Origin: Nemertoderma westbladi
Lineage: Eukaryota > Xenacoelomorpha > Nemertodermatida > Nemertodermatidae
Length of the DNA: 50,449 nt
NCBI GenBank assembly: GCA_032718475.1
Contig: JAUCBJ010008728.1
Coordinates: forward strand, 1 to 50,449
Direction of reading: 5' to 3'
This document shows, piece after piece, positions 8,009 to 18,200 of the stretch (positions within the stretch are counted from its first letter, which is position 1; each line of letters starts with the position of its first letter). The notes under the pieces are model-generated. The model was not told where the DNA came from, searched no databases, and saw nothing but the letters and a program-made list of their open reading frames with translations. A program made the position numbers and the translations under genes.

Positions 8009-11000
8009 CTATGTATAGTTTTCAAAACCCGAGCTCCCTAGTATAGACCCCCTTGCCTTCATTGCATAGAATATATACAATGCTATTCCGAAAACTATGT
8101 TATTGTCGACCGCGCACATCAATTTGTTGAATTTGAAAATGGACGGGTACCGAGAAAAGAACCGACCAAGATAATTACAACGTAAAGAATTATATTTCTC
8201 GCATACCAGAAGGAAATGGTACTCGTCCTCCACATCTCCGTTGCCACAAACAATACAAAGACGTTGATCCCGAGGAATGTTGTACCATCTACCGGTTTCG
8301 ATTGCAAGATAGTGGGAACTACAACGGAAGCGCGCAAAGGACTGTCTTAGACTCAAATGATTGTGCAGAAGTTGAATATATGGAGATGTCCTGAAGGTTT
8401 CCTTAATGTAAAAAACTCCCTTTGGTGATTCGACAATATCCTGTCTCCATCTCTGTTTAAATTGATCTCTGATGCGAACTTTTACTGATGCAAGGAACTG
8501 CGTTCTGGACTGTATTAATTCACTTTGGGTGGACCACACATTACTGTAACCGAGGCTGTTCAATAAATCTCTCACCTTGGTTGCCCAATTAACTACGGAA
8601 GGGTCCTGGACAGAGTCGTCAAGCATCATTGAATATGCTCTCTTCAATAGACGAGTTTTGGGCAGTGCCACTACCTTCAACCAATACTTAATAATGCTTT
8701 GATACCTGCCTGTATAAAGTGGAAACTGTCCAGTCTCACCATAAACGACGAAATTGGGAGAATTACTGCGGATACGCAAAAAACTTTTTAAAAATTTCAG
8801 ATTGACGCGTTCTATATCAATTGCTTCTTGGAATCCCCATACTTCGCTACCGTAGTTTAATATCGGTTTAATAAGTGCATTAAACAAAAATATCGCTACA
8901 TCAAATGGCAAACATGGATATTTTACAAATAATTTGAGTAATGAAAAATAAGCTTTTTGCGCCTTCTCTGCGAGTACCTGTTGCGCAATGTTGAACTTAC
9001 CAGACGCAGAGAAAGTAATACCTAGATAAGTGTACTGGTTCACTACCGTCAACTTTGTACCTTTATATGACCACGTATCAGAGTTACATAGTCTACCCCC
9101 GTTACGAAATACTACAATATTTGATTTATCAATGTTTACTGAAAGGCACCAATAATCACAATACTGTTCTAGAATATTTAATGCACATTGAAGTTCAATT
9201 GGACTGTCGGAAATAATAACAATATCATCAGCAAATAACAGTAAATACAATTTCAGCACTCCAATAGATATGCCACCGAAACCACCTCTGGATAGTTCTG
9301 CTTCGAGGTCATTTATGAACAAACTAAATAATAAAGGTGACAAACTTTCACCTTGTAGAACTCCTATTATACAATCGTAGGAATCCGACAATAACCCATT
9401 TGAACGTACGCATGCTTTTACCGAACTATACATACTCTTAACTATATTCAATAATTTACCACCAACACCTAGAGACAGCAATTTAATCCACAAAGCACTT
9501 CTGTCTACACTATCGAAAGCTTTTTTCAAGTCAATAAAAGCACAATATAGTTTACGTTTCTTGCTATTACCAGATAGAAAATGGTCAATCAGTGACTTTA
9601 AGATAAGCATTTGGTCTACAGTCGAGTAACCAGATCTAAACCCACCCTGTGCGTCGACTATAATGCCAAATGCATCTGCCCACCACTGTAATCGACGATT
9701 TAAGAGAGACGTAAATAATTTACTTAAAACGCTTAATAACGTAATAGGCCTATAGTTCCCGGGATTTAACTTTGCACCTTTTTTAAATAATGGAGTAACA
9801 ATTCCTATAGACCACTGTGATGGAAAATTACCAGATTCTAGAATAGCATTAAACAACATAACAACTGTAGGGACTAAATGATCACAACCCTCAATCAGAA
9901 ATTCGTTCAGTACATTATCAATACCTGGTGATTTGTTACGTTTAAGGTTATGTATAATTTCTGACACTTCTGGTTCCGTAAATGGCATTCCCAGATCACG
10001 TTCAAAAATTGTTCTAGAATCATTTAGGTTAAAATTATCGGTGGGAGAGGGAATTGGTACGCCTGTATCACAAAAATTGCACTCGTGATCGCTTTGGTTC
10101 TTATAAAAATCGCGGAATTGTTCAAGTGACGGCTGGGATGCACTATTACTAACTTTGCTACCACCGCACACCCTTTTAACTTTTTTCCAAAATAGTTTGG
10201 CTTCAGAAGTGCGATGAAGTTTCAATTTGGTTGCTTCATCGATATAATGTTCGTATCTGGCTTTACGAAGTGTTTTCTTATATACCTTACGTTTATTCGA
10301 CAATAAGGAATATGATTCGCCAGTCCGTAAATTACGCCAATTTTTCAGCGCACTACTGAATTCCAATTTTGCACCATTGCAATTATCATTAAACCAAATT
10401 GCACGGCAATGCACTTTGGCCTTTGCACTTTGTCCTACTGTTGTAGTAAAATATTCATTGGAAATATCATTAAAAATATTCGAGAATTTACCAATACATT
10501 TATCGATATTGCACTGAGAAAAATCGCACTCATAAATTAAATCGTCCTGCACTTCTTGTAGTTTATGTTGCACATTGGTTGACTGTATAAAGTTATGGTA
10601 ATCCGCCTTAAATTTATCGTTCCACTTGCAACATTGTGGTTGCTCAGGAGTGGTATCTGGTTTAGTATGATCTGCAGTGCCAGAAGTTATATCTGGTGGA
10701 TTGGGGTTTATGGTTGCTGCTACTATACAATGCTTACTGAACAAGTTAGGATCACCAATGGCAAACTCCCTACAAGAAGCTATAAGTGCAATTGACCCTA
10801 CAAAGTAATCTATAGTAGATGCACCATAAATATTATTACCTACATTACAATAATAGGTGTATTTACCAATGTTCGCATCGCTACCTACCCTACCATTGAA
10901 GATTTTTAAGCCAGTATTTTTGCAAAACGAGAGCAAATCCTTGCCGCATTTATTTAATGTCTTATCCATGTTTGAGCGAGTAACAAGTACATTATTCGCA

Positions 11001-11566
11001 ATTAATTCCTCGCTGTCGATGACATAATCATCTGGAAGAAGGTCAGTTAACCCTCGGCTAGTGCATGATGCGTCATCAGTGATAAAATCAGGGTAGGTAA
11101 CAGTTCGTGCATTTAGATCACCAATGATTAGAAAATCAACATTATTGTACCTACACGTGAAGTAGGCCACAGCACGTTCTAACTCGACTAAAATGCCTAG
11201 GGCATCTCCACCGTGACTAGTGGAAGTTACTGGAGGGATGTACGCACAACACAAAATAATATCTTTCTGGTGCTTGATGACCTTTCCATCAAGCTTTAAC
11301 CATAAAATGTCATCTGAGTCAAAATCGTGCAAAACCGATAAGTACGGATCTAGATAATCCTTAAAATAGATTAGCACTCCACCACTAAATCTTTTCGCAT
11401 TTTTGTGTTTAGTTTTTCTACATTTCCTAGTAGAGCTGTAACCATCAATATCTACACAAACCAATGCGTTCGGACTTAGAAAGGTCTCTACACAAATGAA
11501 TACATCATATGACCTTATTGTTTCACAAAAATTTGGATCATTAACTGTTGTGGCAAGGCCTTCCAC
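8009..11566 (-). CDS. LINE ORF2: APE endonuclease and reverse transcriptase
   Basis: An uninterrupted frame of about 1185 codons, open upstream to about 11705, where a TGA closes it. The N-terminal endonuclease shows GLLNVEGL (just 5' of the stated start), VCVETFL, GGVLIYF, LIIGDLNAR and STIDYFVGS, then a histidine-bearing segment near residue 280, as in APE-type nucleases. The reverse transcriptase occupies about 555-830, with KKAFDSVDR and FADD near residue 779. A C-terminal zinc knuckle CIVCGNGDVEDEYHFLLVC lies near 1100. The first codon given here is GTG inside the endonuclease fold; no ATG precedes the domain in this frame, so translation must begin by another route. The frame overlaps ORF1 in the -1 register. 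It makes the cDNA by target-primed reverse transcription. Confidence 0.9.
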   Translation of the reverse strand: MEGLATTVNDPNFCETIRSYDVFICVETFLSPNALVCVDIDGYSSTRKCRKTKHKNAKRFSGGVLIYFKDYLDPYLSVLHDFDSDDILWLKLDGKVIKHQKDIILCCAYIPPVTSTSHGGDALGILVELERAVAYFTCRYNNVDFLIIGDLNARTVTYPDFITDDASCTSRGLTDLLPDDYVIDSEELIANNVLVTRSNMDKTLNKCGKDLLSFCKNTGLKIFNGRVGSDANIGKYTYYCNVGNNIYGASTIDYFVGSIALIASCREFAIGDPNLFSKHCIVAATINPNPPDITSGTADHTKPDTTPEQPQCCKWNDKFKADYHNFIQSTNVQHKLQEVQDDLIYECDFSQCNIDKCIGKFSNIFNDISNEYFTTTVGQSAKAKVHCRAIWFNDNCNGAKLEFSSALKNWRNLRTGESYSLLSNKRKVYKKTLRKARYEHYIDEATKLKLHRTSEAKLFWKKVKRVCGGSKVSNSASQPSLEQFRDFYKNQSDHECNFCDTGVPIPSPTDNFNLNDSRTIFERDLGMPFTEPEVSEIIHNLKRNKSPGIDNVLNEFLIEGCDHLVPTVVMLFNAILESGNFPSQWSIGIVTPLFKKGAKLNPGNYRPITLLSVLSKLFTSLLNRRLQWWADAFGIIVDAQGGFRSGYSTVDQMLILKSLIDHFLSGNSKKRKLYCAFIDLKKAFDSVDRSALWIKLLSLGVGGKLLNIVKSMYSSVKACVRSNGLLSDSYDCIIGVLQGESLSPLLFSLFINDLEAELSRGGFGGISIGVLKLYLLLFADDIVIISDSPIELQCALNILEQYCDYWCLSVNIDKSNIVVFRNGGRLCNSDTWSYKGTKLTVVNQYTYLGITFSASGKFNIAQQVLAEKAQKAYFSLLKLFVKYPCLPFDVAIFLFNALIKPILNYGSEVWGFQEAIDIERVNLKFLKSFLRIRSNSPNFVVYGETGQFPLYTGRYQSIIKYWLKVVALPKTRLLKRAYSMMLDDSVQDPSVVNWATKVRDLLNSLGYSNVWSTQSELIQSRTQFLASVKVRIRDQFKQRWRQDIVESPKGVFYIKETFRTSPYIQLLHNHLSLRQSFARFRCSSHYLAIETGRWYNIPRDQRLCIVCGNGDVEDEYHFLLVCEKYNSLRCNYLGRFFSRYPSIFKFNKLMCAVDNNIVFGIALYIFYAMKARGSILGSSGFENYT

Positions 11567-11634
11567 ATTTAATAAACCGATCTTTAGTTCTGTATTTAAG
11601 CTGAGCTCTGCCAGGCTCGAACCAGTCCGGTCAG

Positions 11635-13134
11635 TTAACCGTTGGCCTCCAGATTGCCCACTTCGGGGGGCGCGTTGTTGACCGGCTGGTTGGGTGGGTC
11701 ACCCTCACCACGTTCAGCTAGCACTTCGAATCGATTACGGATACTAGCGGGGCCCGACTCGCCTGTATCCGGACTTCCAGCATGATTTAAACCCGATGGT
11801 GTTCCCGTTCGCGATTCTGGTATCACTATCCACTCGGCGCTGTTACAAGTAGATTGGTTATGTTGTCGTTGCAGCTGCACTTTGATTGGTGGCTGGTTAA
11901 GAGATATCAGTTCTTCCTCGTCCGGGTCGACAGAACGTTGTTGCATATACTCCTCGATTTCCAAGTCCGCTTCGCGAATTGATTCTTCCGTTGGTTCTGG
12001 TGGAGGCGACACACTACAACGCACCGCCGTGGTGGTCCCAACAGCTGGTGCGGGCAGCGGGCGAGAAGGTAACGAGGCATGGAATACTGGCAGAGTGTGG
12101 CTTTCGTTGACCACAACCTCACGTTGTGCCTGCGAATGCGAATGCAGTGGAAGTGTCGGTTGGAACGGCGTGGACGGTCGATAACTGTTAATCGCTGGGT
12201 GCCGTGCCTGGTTGTAGTAGGGACCCGCTGCAGCTCGTCCTCCGACACCAACTGGACCACCGCTGCCGCCGATATTGGGCGTTAATCGACCTGGGTTTGC
12301 CACCGTTGCTCGAGCTCTGTTAAACACTTCCCCCTGAGACATAGAGGAAGAGGATGACGTAACTGGGGGTTGTACCTGAGAATAACGTTGTCGTTGTCGT
12401 TGCACAGCACGAACTGGAGGATTATTCGAAGTTGCCGCCGTCGAATTGGGACGCCTATTACCACTGAGTACTTCATCCACAGATATGTCGGGATAATCTT
12501 CAATGTCGCAACCCCGAATAAAAGCAGATCCCATACGTAGATTAGTCCCTGACACCGAACTTTTAATTCCTCGAGCATTTGCCTCGCGCGATAAGCGGAA
12601 TAAAGTGTCGCGCTGCTTCCGCATTTCCAGTGGGAAGTCATCGTGGATGTTAAATTGCGAACCCGCTAGTTTACTCTCCCGCTATTTGGAACTTTTGTTT
12701 CGACCGGGCAAACTCGACCTTAATGGGACGGTTACGATCCCGCATAAACCTTCCTTGTCTCGTCACTCTCTCTCTATATCGTTTGGATATACTTCGATTC
12801 CGAGGGCCTCCCAGAAGAAACCTAATGCCGTTGCCTCTAAATCTTCGTTGTACTGTTCTGGGATATTCCGGATAAAGAGGTTTCTGCGTGCCCAATCGCG
12901 CTCGAGATTAACTTGCCTTCTAGTCATTTCCTTGTAGTTTGCGTCCATCTTCTGCTTCACCGATACCATTTCAACTTTAGACTCGCGAATACCCTCGAGG
13001 ATAGTTGGGATTAATAGCAAGTTGTTCAGATGCGCCTGCGTTATAACAGCACCGTCCCCTTCTTGGTTGCTAGCAGCCTGAGGCAGGGAGCGTCCACTAC
13101 GTATGTGATTACAAATTTCCCGACCTTGTCCCAA
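11635..13134 (-). pseudogene. LINE ORF1 (nucleic-acid chaperone type), two frameshifts
   Basis: ORF1 runs through three open pieces: 13134-12763, then a shifted register overlapping 12895-12671, then 12624-11635 back in the first register. The first piece has a coiled-coil-like stretch and then an RRM-like start (RRNLFIRNIPE). The middle piece carries basic RRM residues, and the third begins with a segment like the C-terminal domain of L1 ORF1 proteins (DFPLEMRKQRDTL, found just 5' of 12624). The remaining roughly 260 residues are Pro/Gln/Ser-rich. The first shift lies in an AG dinucleotide run at 12765-12777 and the second near 12650; they compensate each other. It would bind the LINE RNA. 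The stop TAA at 11635-11637 lies inside the ORF2 frame. Confidence 0.7.
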
Positions 13135-13300
13135 ATTCCCCCAGTTTATCCTATAACTTCCCGACTAACGAGCCCTTTTGAAAAGTTTTATTTCCTGCAC
13201 CGAACGCGGCCCTCGGGTGCAAAAAAAATCCCCACGCCAGCCTCCCTCATGTCACCCTCATGGCGGGTGACTTGGACACCAGTTTTTGTTTAAAAAAAAA

Positions 13301-13975
13301 TGCCACAACCCCTTACCGGTATATTGAGGGGTTGGGCATTTTACATATGAAAGATGGATAATATCTTGTTACACTCAGCATACAAAATTGGAGTTGCGAC
13401 ATTCTGGCTGATTTGTGCGACCGATTTTATGGTTAAAACATGTCCAAGTCACCCGCATTCACGGTAGTAATATAAATATTTCGACGCCGACTGCGCCAAG
13501 TGCAGCATCTCTATTATTGCTGTGTGTCTGCGCTGGTGCAGCACATCTCTGCGCGGGCCTTCTTTCACTTTGCCCGGCGCAGGTCAGAATGCTGCGCCAA
13601 ACGTATTCGGCGTACATCTGTACATGTAAAGCTTTTCAATAGGGCCTGCCAGCCTGCTGACCTGTAAAACTTTTCAATAGGCTGATAGGGGAGGAGGCTG
13701 GAGGCCGGAAGGGCTGACAGCTGAGAAAAAGTGGCGCCTCTACTATTGTACTACCAGTGAGCAGGTGAGTGTGATTCCAGATTCCCCCTACTGGCTACTG
13801 CCTGGCAGCCAGCCTGGCTTGCTGCCTACCGTATTACCAGACTGAGACATGGAGTGTGGAGAATGACAGAGCCAGACTGCTGTAGCGCTGTAGCCTGTAG
13901 GCAGGTAGGGTACCGGCCAGACTGGAATCCATACACTTTGCACCAGATTAATCCGGCGCACTTTGCAATAAATAT
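13301..13975. other. Noncoding transposon interior upstream of the LINE
   Basis: No gene is visible. It holds a short direct repeat (TGTAAA[G/A]CTTTTCAATAGG at 13621-13641 and 13664-13681) and moderately GC-rich DNA unlike the AT-rich ends of the same transposon. The 5' end of the LINE probably lies near 13150-13310. Confidence 0.4.
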
Positions 13976-14102
13976 GCGCCAATGTGGCGCGTGGCGCGCT
14001 CGAAAATCGTAAAGCGCGCCGACTTTGGTGCGTGGCGCGCTCGAAAATCGTAAAGCGCGCCGGCTTTGGCGCGTGGCGCTCCCAAAAATAAAAACCGGCG
14101 CC
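13976..14102. repeat. GC-rich hairpin tandem repeat, about 41-bp period
   Basis: Two near-identical units and a decayed third. Each unit holds GGCGCGCT, a 12-nt loop, then AGCGCGCC, so each can form a perfect 8-bp GC stem. The flanks are AT-rich, which makes the block stand out. Confidence 0.75.
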
Positions 14103-14337
14103 GATTTGATAGTTTACAGGTTTAACAATTTTTAAGGAAGTGCCTTAAAAATTGCATTAGCTGTTTAAAAATTTCGGCTCGCTTCGCTCGCCTTTCTTTT
14201 TCTGTTGTATGGTTCAGTCAGTCAGTGGTTATGGTTAGACAACTGTTGTATAGCAGTATAGGGCAGCAGGGACTGGTACAGCAGTACTGACTGACTGATA
14301 TTGACAGATTGGTTACACTCCCTCAAAATTGAATTTG
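14103..14337. other. Noncoding spacer between the two GC-rich arrays
   Basis: No gene. Contains an AT-rich part with TTAAAAATT words and short CAGT-type repeats near 14214-14300. Confidence 0.35.
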
Positions 14338-14516
14338 CATTGGCGTGGTGCTCTTCAAAATTGTTTCAATGTTTGGCGCGCTTAAAAATTTAGTTGGCGC
14401 GGGGTTTCTTCGAAATTGCATCGGCGTGCTTAAAAATTTAGTTGGCGCAGGGTTTTTCTTCGAAATGGCATTGGCGCGCGGCGCGCATAAAAATTGGTCG
14501 GCGCGCCGGCGCACTT
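14338..14516. repeat. Second GC-rich tandem repeat, about 48-50-bp period
   Basis: Three diverged units built on GGCGCGCTTAAAAATTTAG, then GTTGGCGC, then TTCTTCGAAAT. It shares the GGCGCGC plus AAAAAT theme with the array at 13976-14102, so the two may have a common origin. Confidence 0.65.
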
Positions 14517-14989
14517 TTTGGATGGATTCCATACAGGGGTACCGGTAGGCTACTGCTGTACTGACCTACAACTGTACAACAATCACCACACCATCACAAA
14601 ATTCTGAAATACAATAAAAATAATTAGGGCCTACCGTATAACACTGTCAGATGATAGGCATTAGGCCTACCGGTGCAGGCTGACAGGTAGGCCTACCGCT
14701 ACCGGTGCCTCTTGCCTCTATTTCTCTACCTACTGACCTGCAACCTGCCAAAAAAATTAAATACAAAATAATAACAACTACAGGTACAGTAACAGGCCTA
14801 TTTCATTCCGGTAGCAAATTGCTGTAGGCCTATTGCTGTATTGTGAATTGTAATCCTAGTGCATTACATCAGTCAGTACCGCAGTAAGTACACAGTAAGC
14901 TAAGTACCTTAAAAAAATACCCCAATGCATTGTGGGTAAAAAAATTTCCCATCATGCATTGCGCGCAAAACCATCTAATTATATTGCTG
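14517..14989. other. Noncoding, rich in AGGCCT and ACCGGT palindromes
   Basis: Short palindromic words (AGGCCT, ACCGGT) recur between 14535 and 14830. An imperfect hairpin is formed by AATGCATTGTGGG and CCCATCATGCATT near 14923-14959. No gene is visible. Confidence 0.45.
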
Positions 14990-15224
14990 ATTTAACAATA
15001 TTTATATTAGGAATACAAATGACAAAATAATGTTGTTGTTTTATATTGTATATTTATTTATATTGTGAAATATACAATATATAGTTTGTCATTTTGACAA
15101 AACTATTCAAATAAAATATAATTAGCTATATCTTGTAACAAAATAACAATATATATAATTATAATGCCAAAATGCATTTTGTCAAAAATTTGACAATCAT
15201 GAAATTGCCAACTGCGCAATATAA
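14990..15224. repeat. Right subterminal repeat array of the DNA transposon
   Basis: AT-rich block with repeated words such as TTGTCAAA, TGACAAAA, ATATTG and TGCCAAA, matching the array at 3491-3780. Confidence 0.55.
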
Positions 15225-15236
15225 TTTTTAAGAGTG
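15225..15236 (-). repeat. Right terminal inverted repeat of the DNA transposon
   Basis: Exact reverse complement of 3479-3490, followed by the second CA target copy at 15237-15238. Read in the BEL-A frame, this repeat supplies a TAA stop two codons after the junction. Confidence 0.85.
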
Positions 15237-18200
15237 CAGCTCTCCCTTCAGGGGGTCATCCCAACTGTCGTTTTCCTTCCACATTCTCTGAACAAGGTCT
15301 CTAGCTATGAGTATGATGGGGCTAATGAATCCTAGGGGGTCAAAATATGTACTAAGTATGCTTAAACATATACGTTTGGTTCTAACTAGATCATCACGCA
15401 ACTTAACCTTAAAAAACATATTGTCGGTCTCAGTGCTCCAACAAAGACCTAGGGTCTTTGTTTCCGGCAGGTCGTCCTTATTCAAGTCTAATTCAGTGTC
15501 ACCCCGTTCGGAGGGTTCAATTGCCTTTAAGAACTCTCTTGAATTGCTCGCGAACTTGGTTAACCTGAAACCTCCTAGTTTAAGACAATCTATGGTAGAA
15601 AGTGCTATTTTTATAGCTTCTTCTACTGATGGGGCTGACTTCAAATTGTCATCCATGTATATGTCCCGTTTGATATTATTAATAACTGACACTGGAAATT
15701 CATCTCTGTGGTCATCTGCAGTCCGGTGCAAGACTGAACAAGAGTTTGAAGGACTAGAGATAATTCCGAAGGCTTGTATGGTCATTCTATATTCTACGGG
15801 TGTCACTTTAAGATCACCCTCAGGCCACCACAAGAAACGCATGCTATCTCTATCTTCGCTCAAGGCCTTGACCTGCAAAAACATGCCTTCAATATCAGAA
15901 GCAAAGGCTACCTCATACTGTCTCATACGCATTAAGATCCCTGGTAGAGACTGTAACAAGTTAGGCCCTGGTAATAGCTCAGAATTTAAAGATTGCCCTT
16001 TATAATGTGCTGATCCATCGAATACGACACGGATTTTTCCGGGTTTGTCTTCCCGCTCCACATAGTGATGGGTCAAGTAATAAGTTTTTTCACTCGGGGC
16101 CGAGTCAAGGGGAACTAATTCGGCATACCCTTTACCTATGAATTTAGCCATCTGTTCTTTGTACAATTTACAAGCTGGGGGGTTAGATGTTAAACGTCGT
16201 TGGAGTTGCAAAATACGTTTTTCAGCTAGCGGTCTGTTGTTGAACAGCTTAGGCTGTGGTGCACGCCAAAGCAAACCTACCTCGTATTTACCTTCCAAGG
16301 GCAAAAAACGTGTGGTAGTTCTCTGTATCTGTTTTGCACGCTCTTCTTCTACTGATGGTGCTCTGTCATTGAAATTATGCTCTAAGGTTTCCTGTTGCAT
16401 CCATGCTGCTGTGTATTCTTCTAGGTGAACACGGCGTCTAGCTTCCTCCAATTCCAGGAGCTCCTGCTGATGCTCAGCACGAGTATCAAGTAGGAGGTGG
16501 TATAGCTTATATTGGGTGTCCCAAAGATCGCTGTCACTGATTAAGTTAGTGGCTTCAGAAGTATCAAGTCGTGCAGAGAATGTATCATTATCTGATGACA
16601 TGTCAGACTCACTCTCGCTGTCTATATCTAACCTTCCATCAATGGTCATACAAGTTTGCTCTATTTCTATGTCACTGGCCACTGGGTGTGTCTGTTCACT
16701 GGTGATGTACTTTGTTCCAAGACGTTCTTTTAATGTCTTGTTAGATGGGCCAGTACAGAACCAACCCACGCGAGTCCTTCCTGCATAAGCAGACAAAGGT
16801 TTTGGGTACTCGGGTCTCTTTTCTAGGACTTCTAATGCTTCAGGGACGTTTTGCCCTACCAGCAACTGTACACCTGGGTAATCGGGGGGGAATCTTGGGA
16901 TATTATGTTCCCTAGTGAAGTTATCTTCATCCCAGTTATATTCCTTAGCCTGGCTTCGTGCGAAATTTTTAATGGCTACCATTTTTACATTTTTGACACT
17001 GTCTACACCCTGTGTATCCTGCGGGGCAGATAGAGAGCCCTTATAGTACACTGTTTCTACAGTAGACTGCCACTTCTGCATGATACCCGAGAGGTTCAAT
17101 TTCATTTTGTGACTTTCGCTTTCATGGAATATGGTGTCTGCCAAATCCTTATCTATGAAGGTACTGGTGCTACCAGTATCCATTAAGGCATTGACAACTA
17201 CACTACAATTTCCTGCATGAAGACGCACCTGCAATAGTGGAAATTCACGGACACCCCTTATTTCCATGCGTCCTATTGGACTTGGAAGATGATTTGCTCT
17301 AAAACAACTTTCCATGATGGGGTCCTCAGGGTCTTCATATGTGAGTGCTTCATACACATCTATATTATTGCAGCACTCATCGTCATCAGAAAATTCTCCA
17401 GGAAAAAACTTATCTGGCTCCTCATCTGTGTCCCTTATGTCCTGCTCTACAAAGTGTACACGTTGGTCGGTTTCCCCATTGGGGTCACGTTCTTGATGTA
17501 AAAGTGAGTGATGGGGACCTTGACAAATATTACAAGAGTTGGTATTTACTAGACTACATTTTCTTCTGAGATGCCCCGGTTTAAGGCAGAGAAAACAGGA
17601 AAGCAAGTCCATGGCCGTTTGCCTGCGTTCCTTGAGGGTTTTCTTCAAGAACATTGGACAGCGCGATAAGGGGTGTATTTCGAGTTTACACAGAGGACAC
17701 TTATATGCCATTGGGGTTATGGTGTTGTTAACCTTAGTCTTCCGGTCCTCCAGATCGTTATTTCTAGGCTTTAAATTTGGTTTAGAATAAGTCTCGCCCC
17801 TTTCTGTATGTTTTAGATTTTGAACTGGCTTCTCAATGCTATGTTGTTTTTTACCTTTGTTATAATTGGGTTTGCTCAGGTAAACGTTCCCATAACCATC
17901 TTCTTCTGGCTCACTGGTAGAGAGAAGCTCTTCAAAATTGGTCCGGTAGGCATATCGTTTTTTAATAGTAGCCTTCTCCGTTTTGGACTCTGAACGATTG
18001 GCTCCCTTTTCGCGGTCGAGGGTTTTGAGATAAGTTTTTACTTCATCATCTAGAAATCCCCTGAAAGTATTCATATCTGGGGATGACCCATTTCTTTTAT
18101 TATACACCATAGTTAATCTATCCCATCTGGTCCCAATGGAACCCTTTGGTAAAGCACTGGAAACCATCTGTACTGTCATAGCAGTGTCATAAACTTCACT

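Larger units (their letters stand above)
7860..13300 (-). mobile_element. Two-ORF APE-type LINE nested in the DNA transposon
   Basis: A minus-strand non-LTR retrotransposon: ORF1 (coiled coil, RRM-like, C-terminal domain) at 13134-11635, ORF2 (endonuclease, reverse transcriptase, zinc knuckle) at about 11690-8009, and a 3' tail to about 7860 or a little beyond. The outer limits are estimates because I could not fix target duplications. The clade is uncertain: an APE endonuclease plus an L1-like ORF1 allows several groups of the Jockey/CR1/L1-Tx1 range. ORF2 is intact and ORF1 has two indels. Confidence 0.8.
3479..15236 (-). mobile_element. CACTA-like (CMC/EnSpm-type) DNA transposon inserted in BEL-A pol
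   Basis: The left end reads CACTCTTAAAAA and the right end is its exact reverse complement, giving 12-bp perfect inverted ends. Both sides carry CA (3477-3478 and 15237-15238), a 2-bp target duplication. Removing the element with one CA leaves the BEL-A frame continuous and colinear with the homologous stretch of BEL-B near 44250, which fixes the boundaries. AT-rich arrays of short TTGTCAA/TTGGCAA/TTGCCAA words sit inside each end, as in CACTA elements. Its own ORFs (4438-5127 and 5157-6881) run on the minus strand. The assignment rests on the CACT start, the subterminal repeats and the resemblance of the 4438-5127 product to the C-terminus of animal EnSpm-like transposases. A 2-bp duplication is short for CACTA (usually 3), so a sister CMC group is possible. 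Confidence 0.75.

Noticed and set aside
12503-12937. Plus-strand frame of 144 codons opposite LINE ORF1
   Set aside because: It is antisense to a recognisable LINE ORF1 and has no protein-like motif of its own.
15307-16005. Plus-strand frame of 232 codons opposite the BEL-A reverse transcriptase
   Set aside because: Complementary reading of the RT gene; a similar antisense frame occurs opposite BEL-B RT (43424-44056), which reflects shared codon structure rather than a gene.
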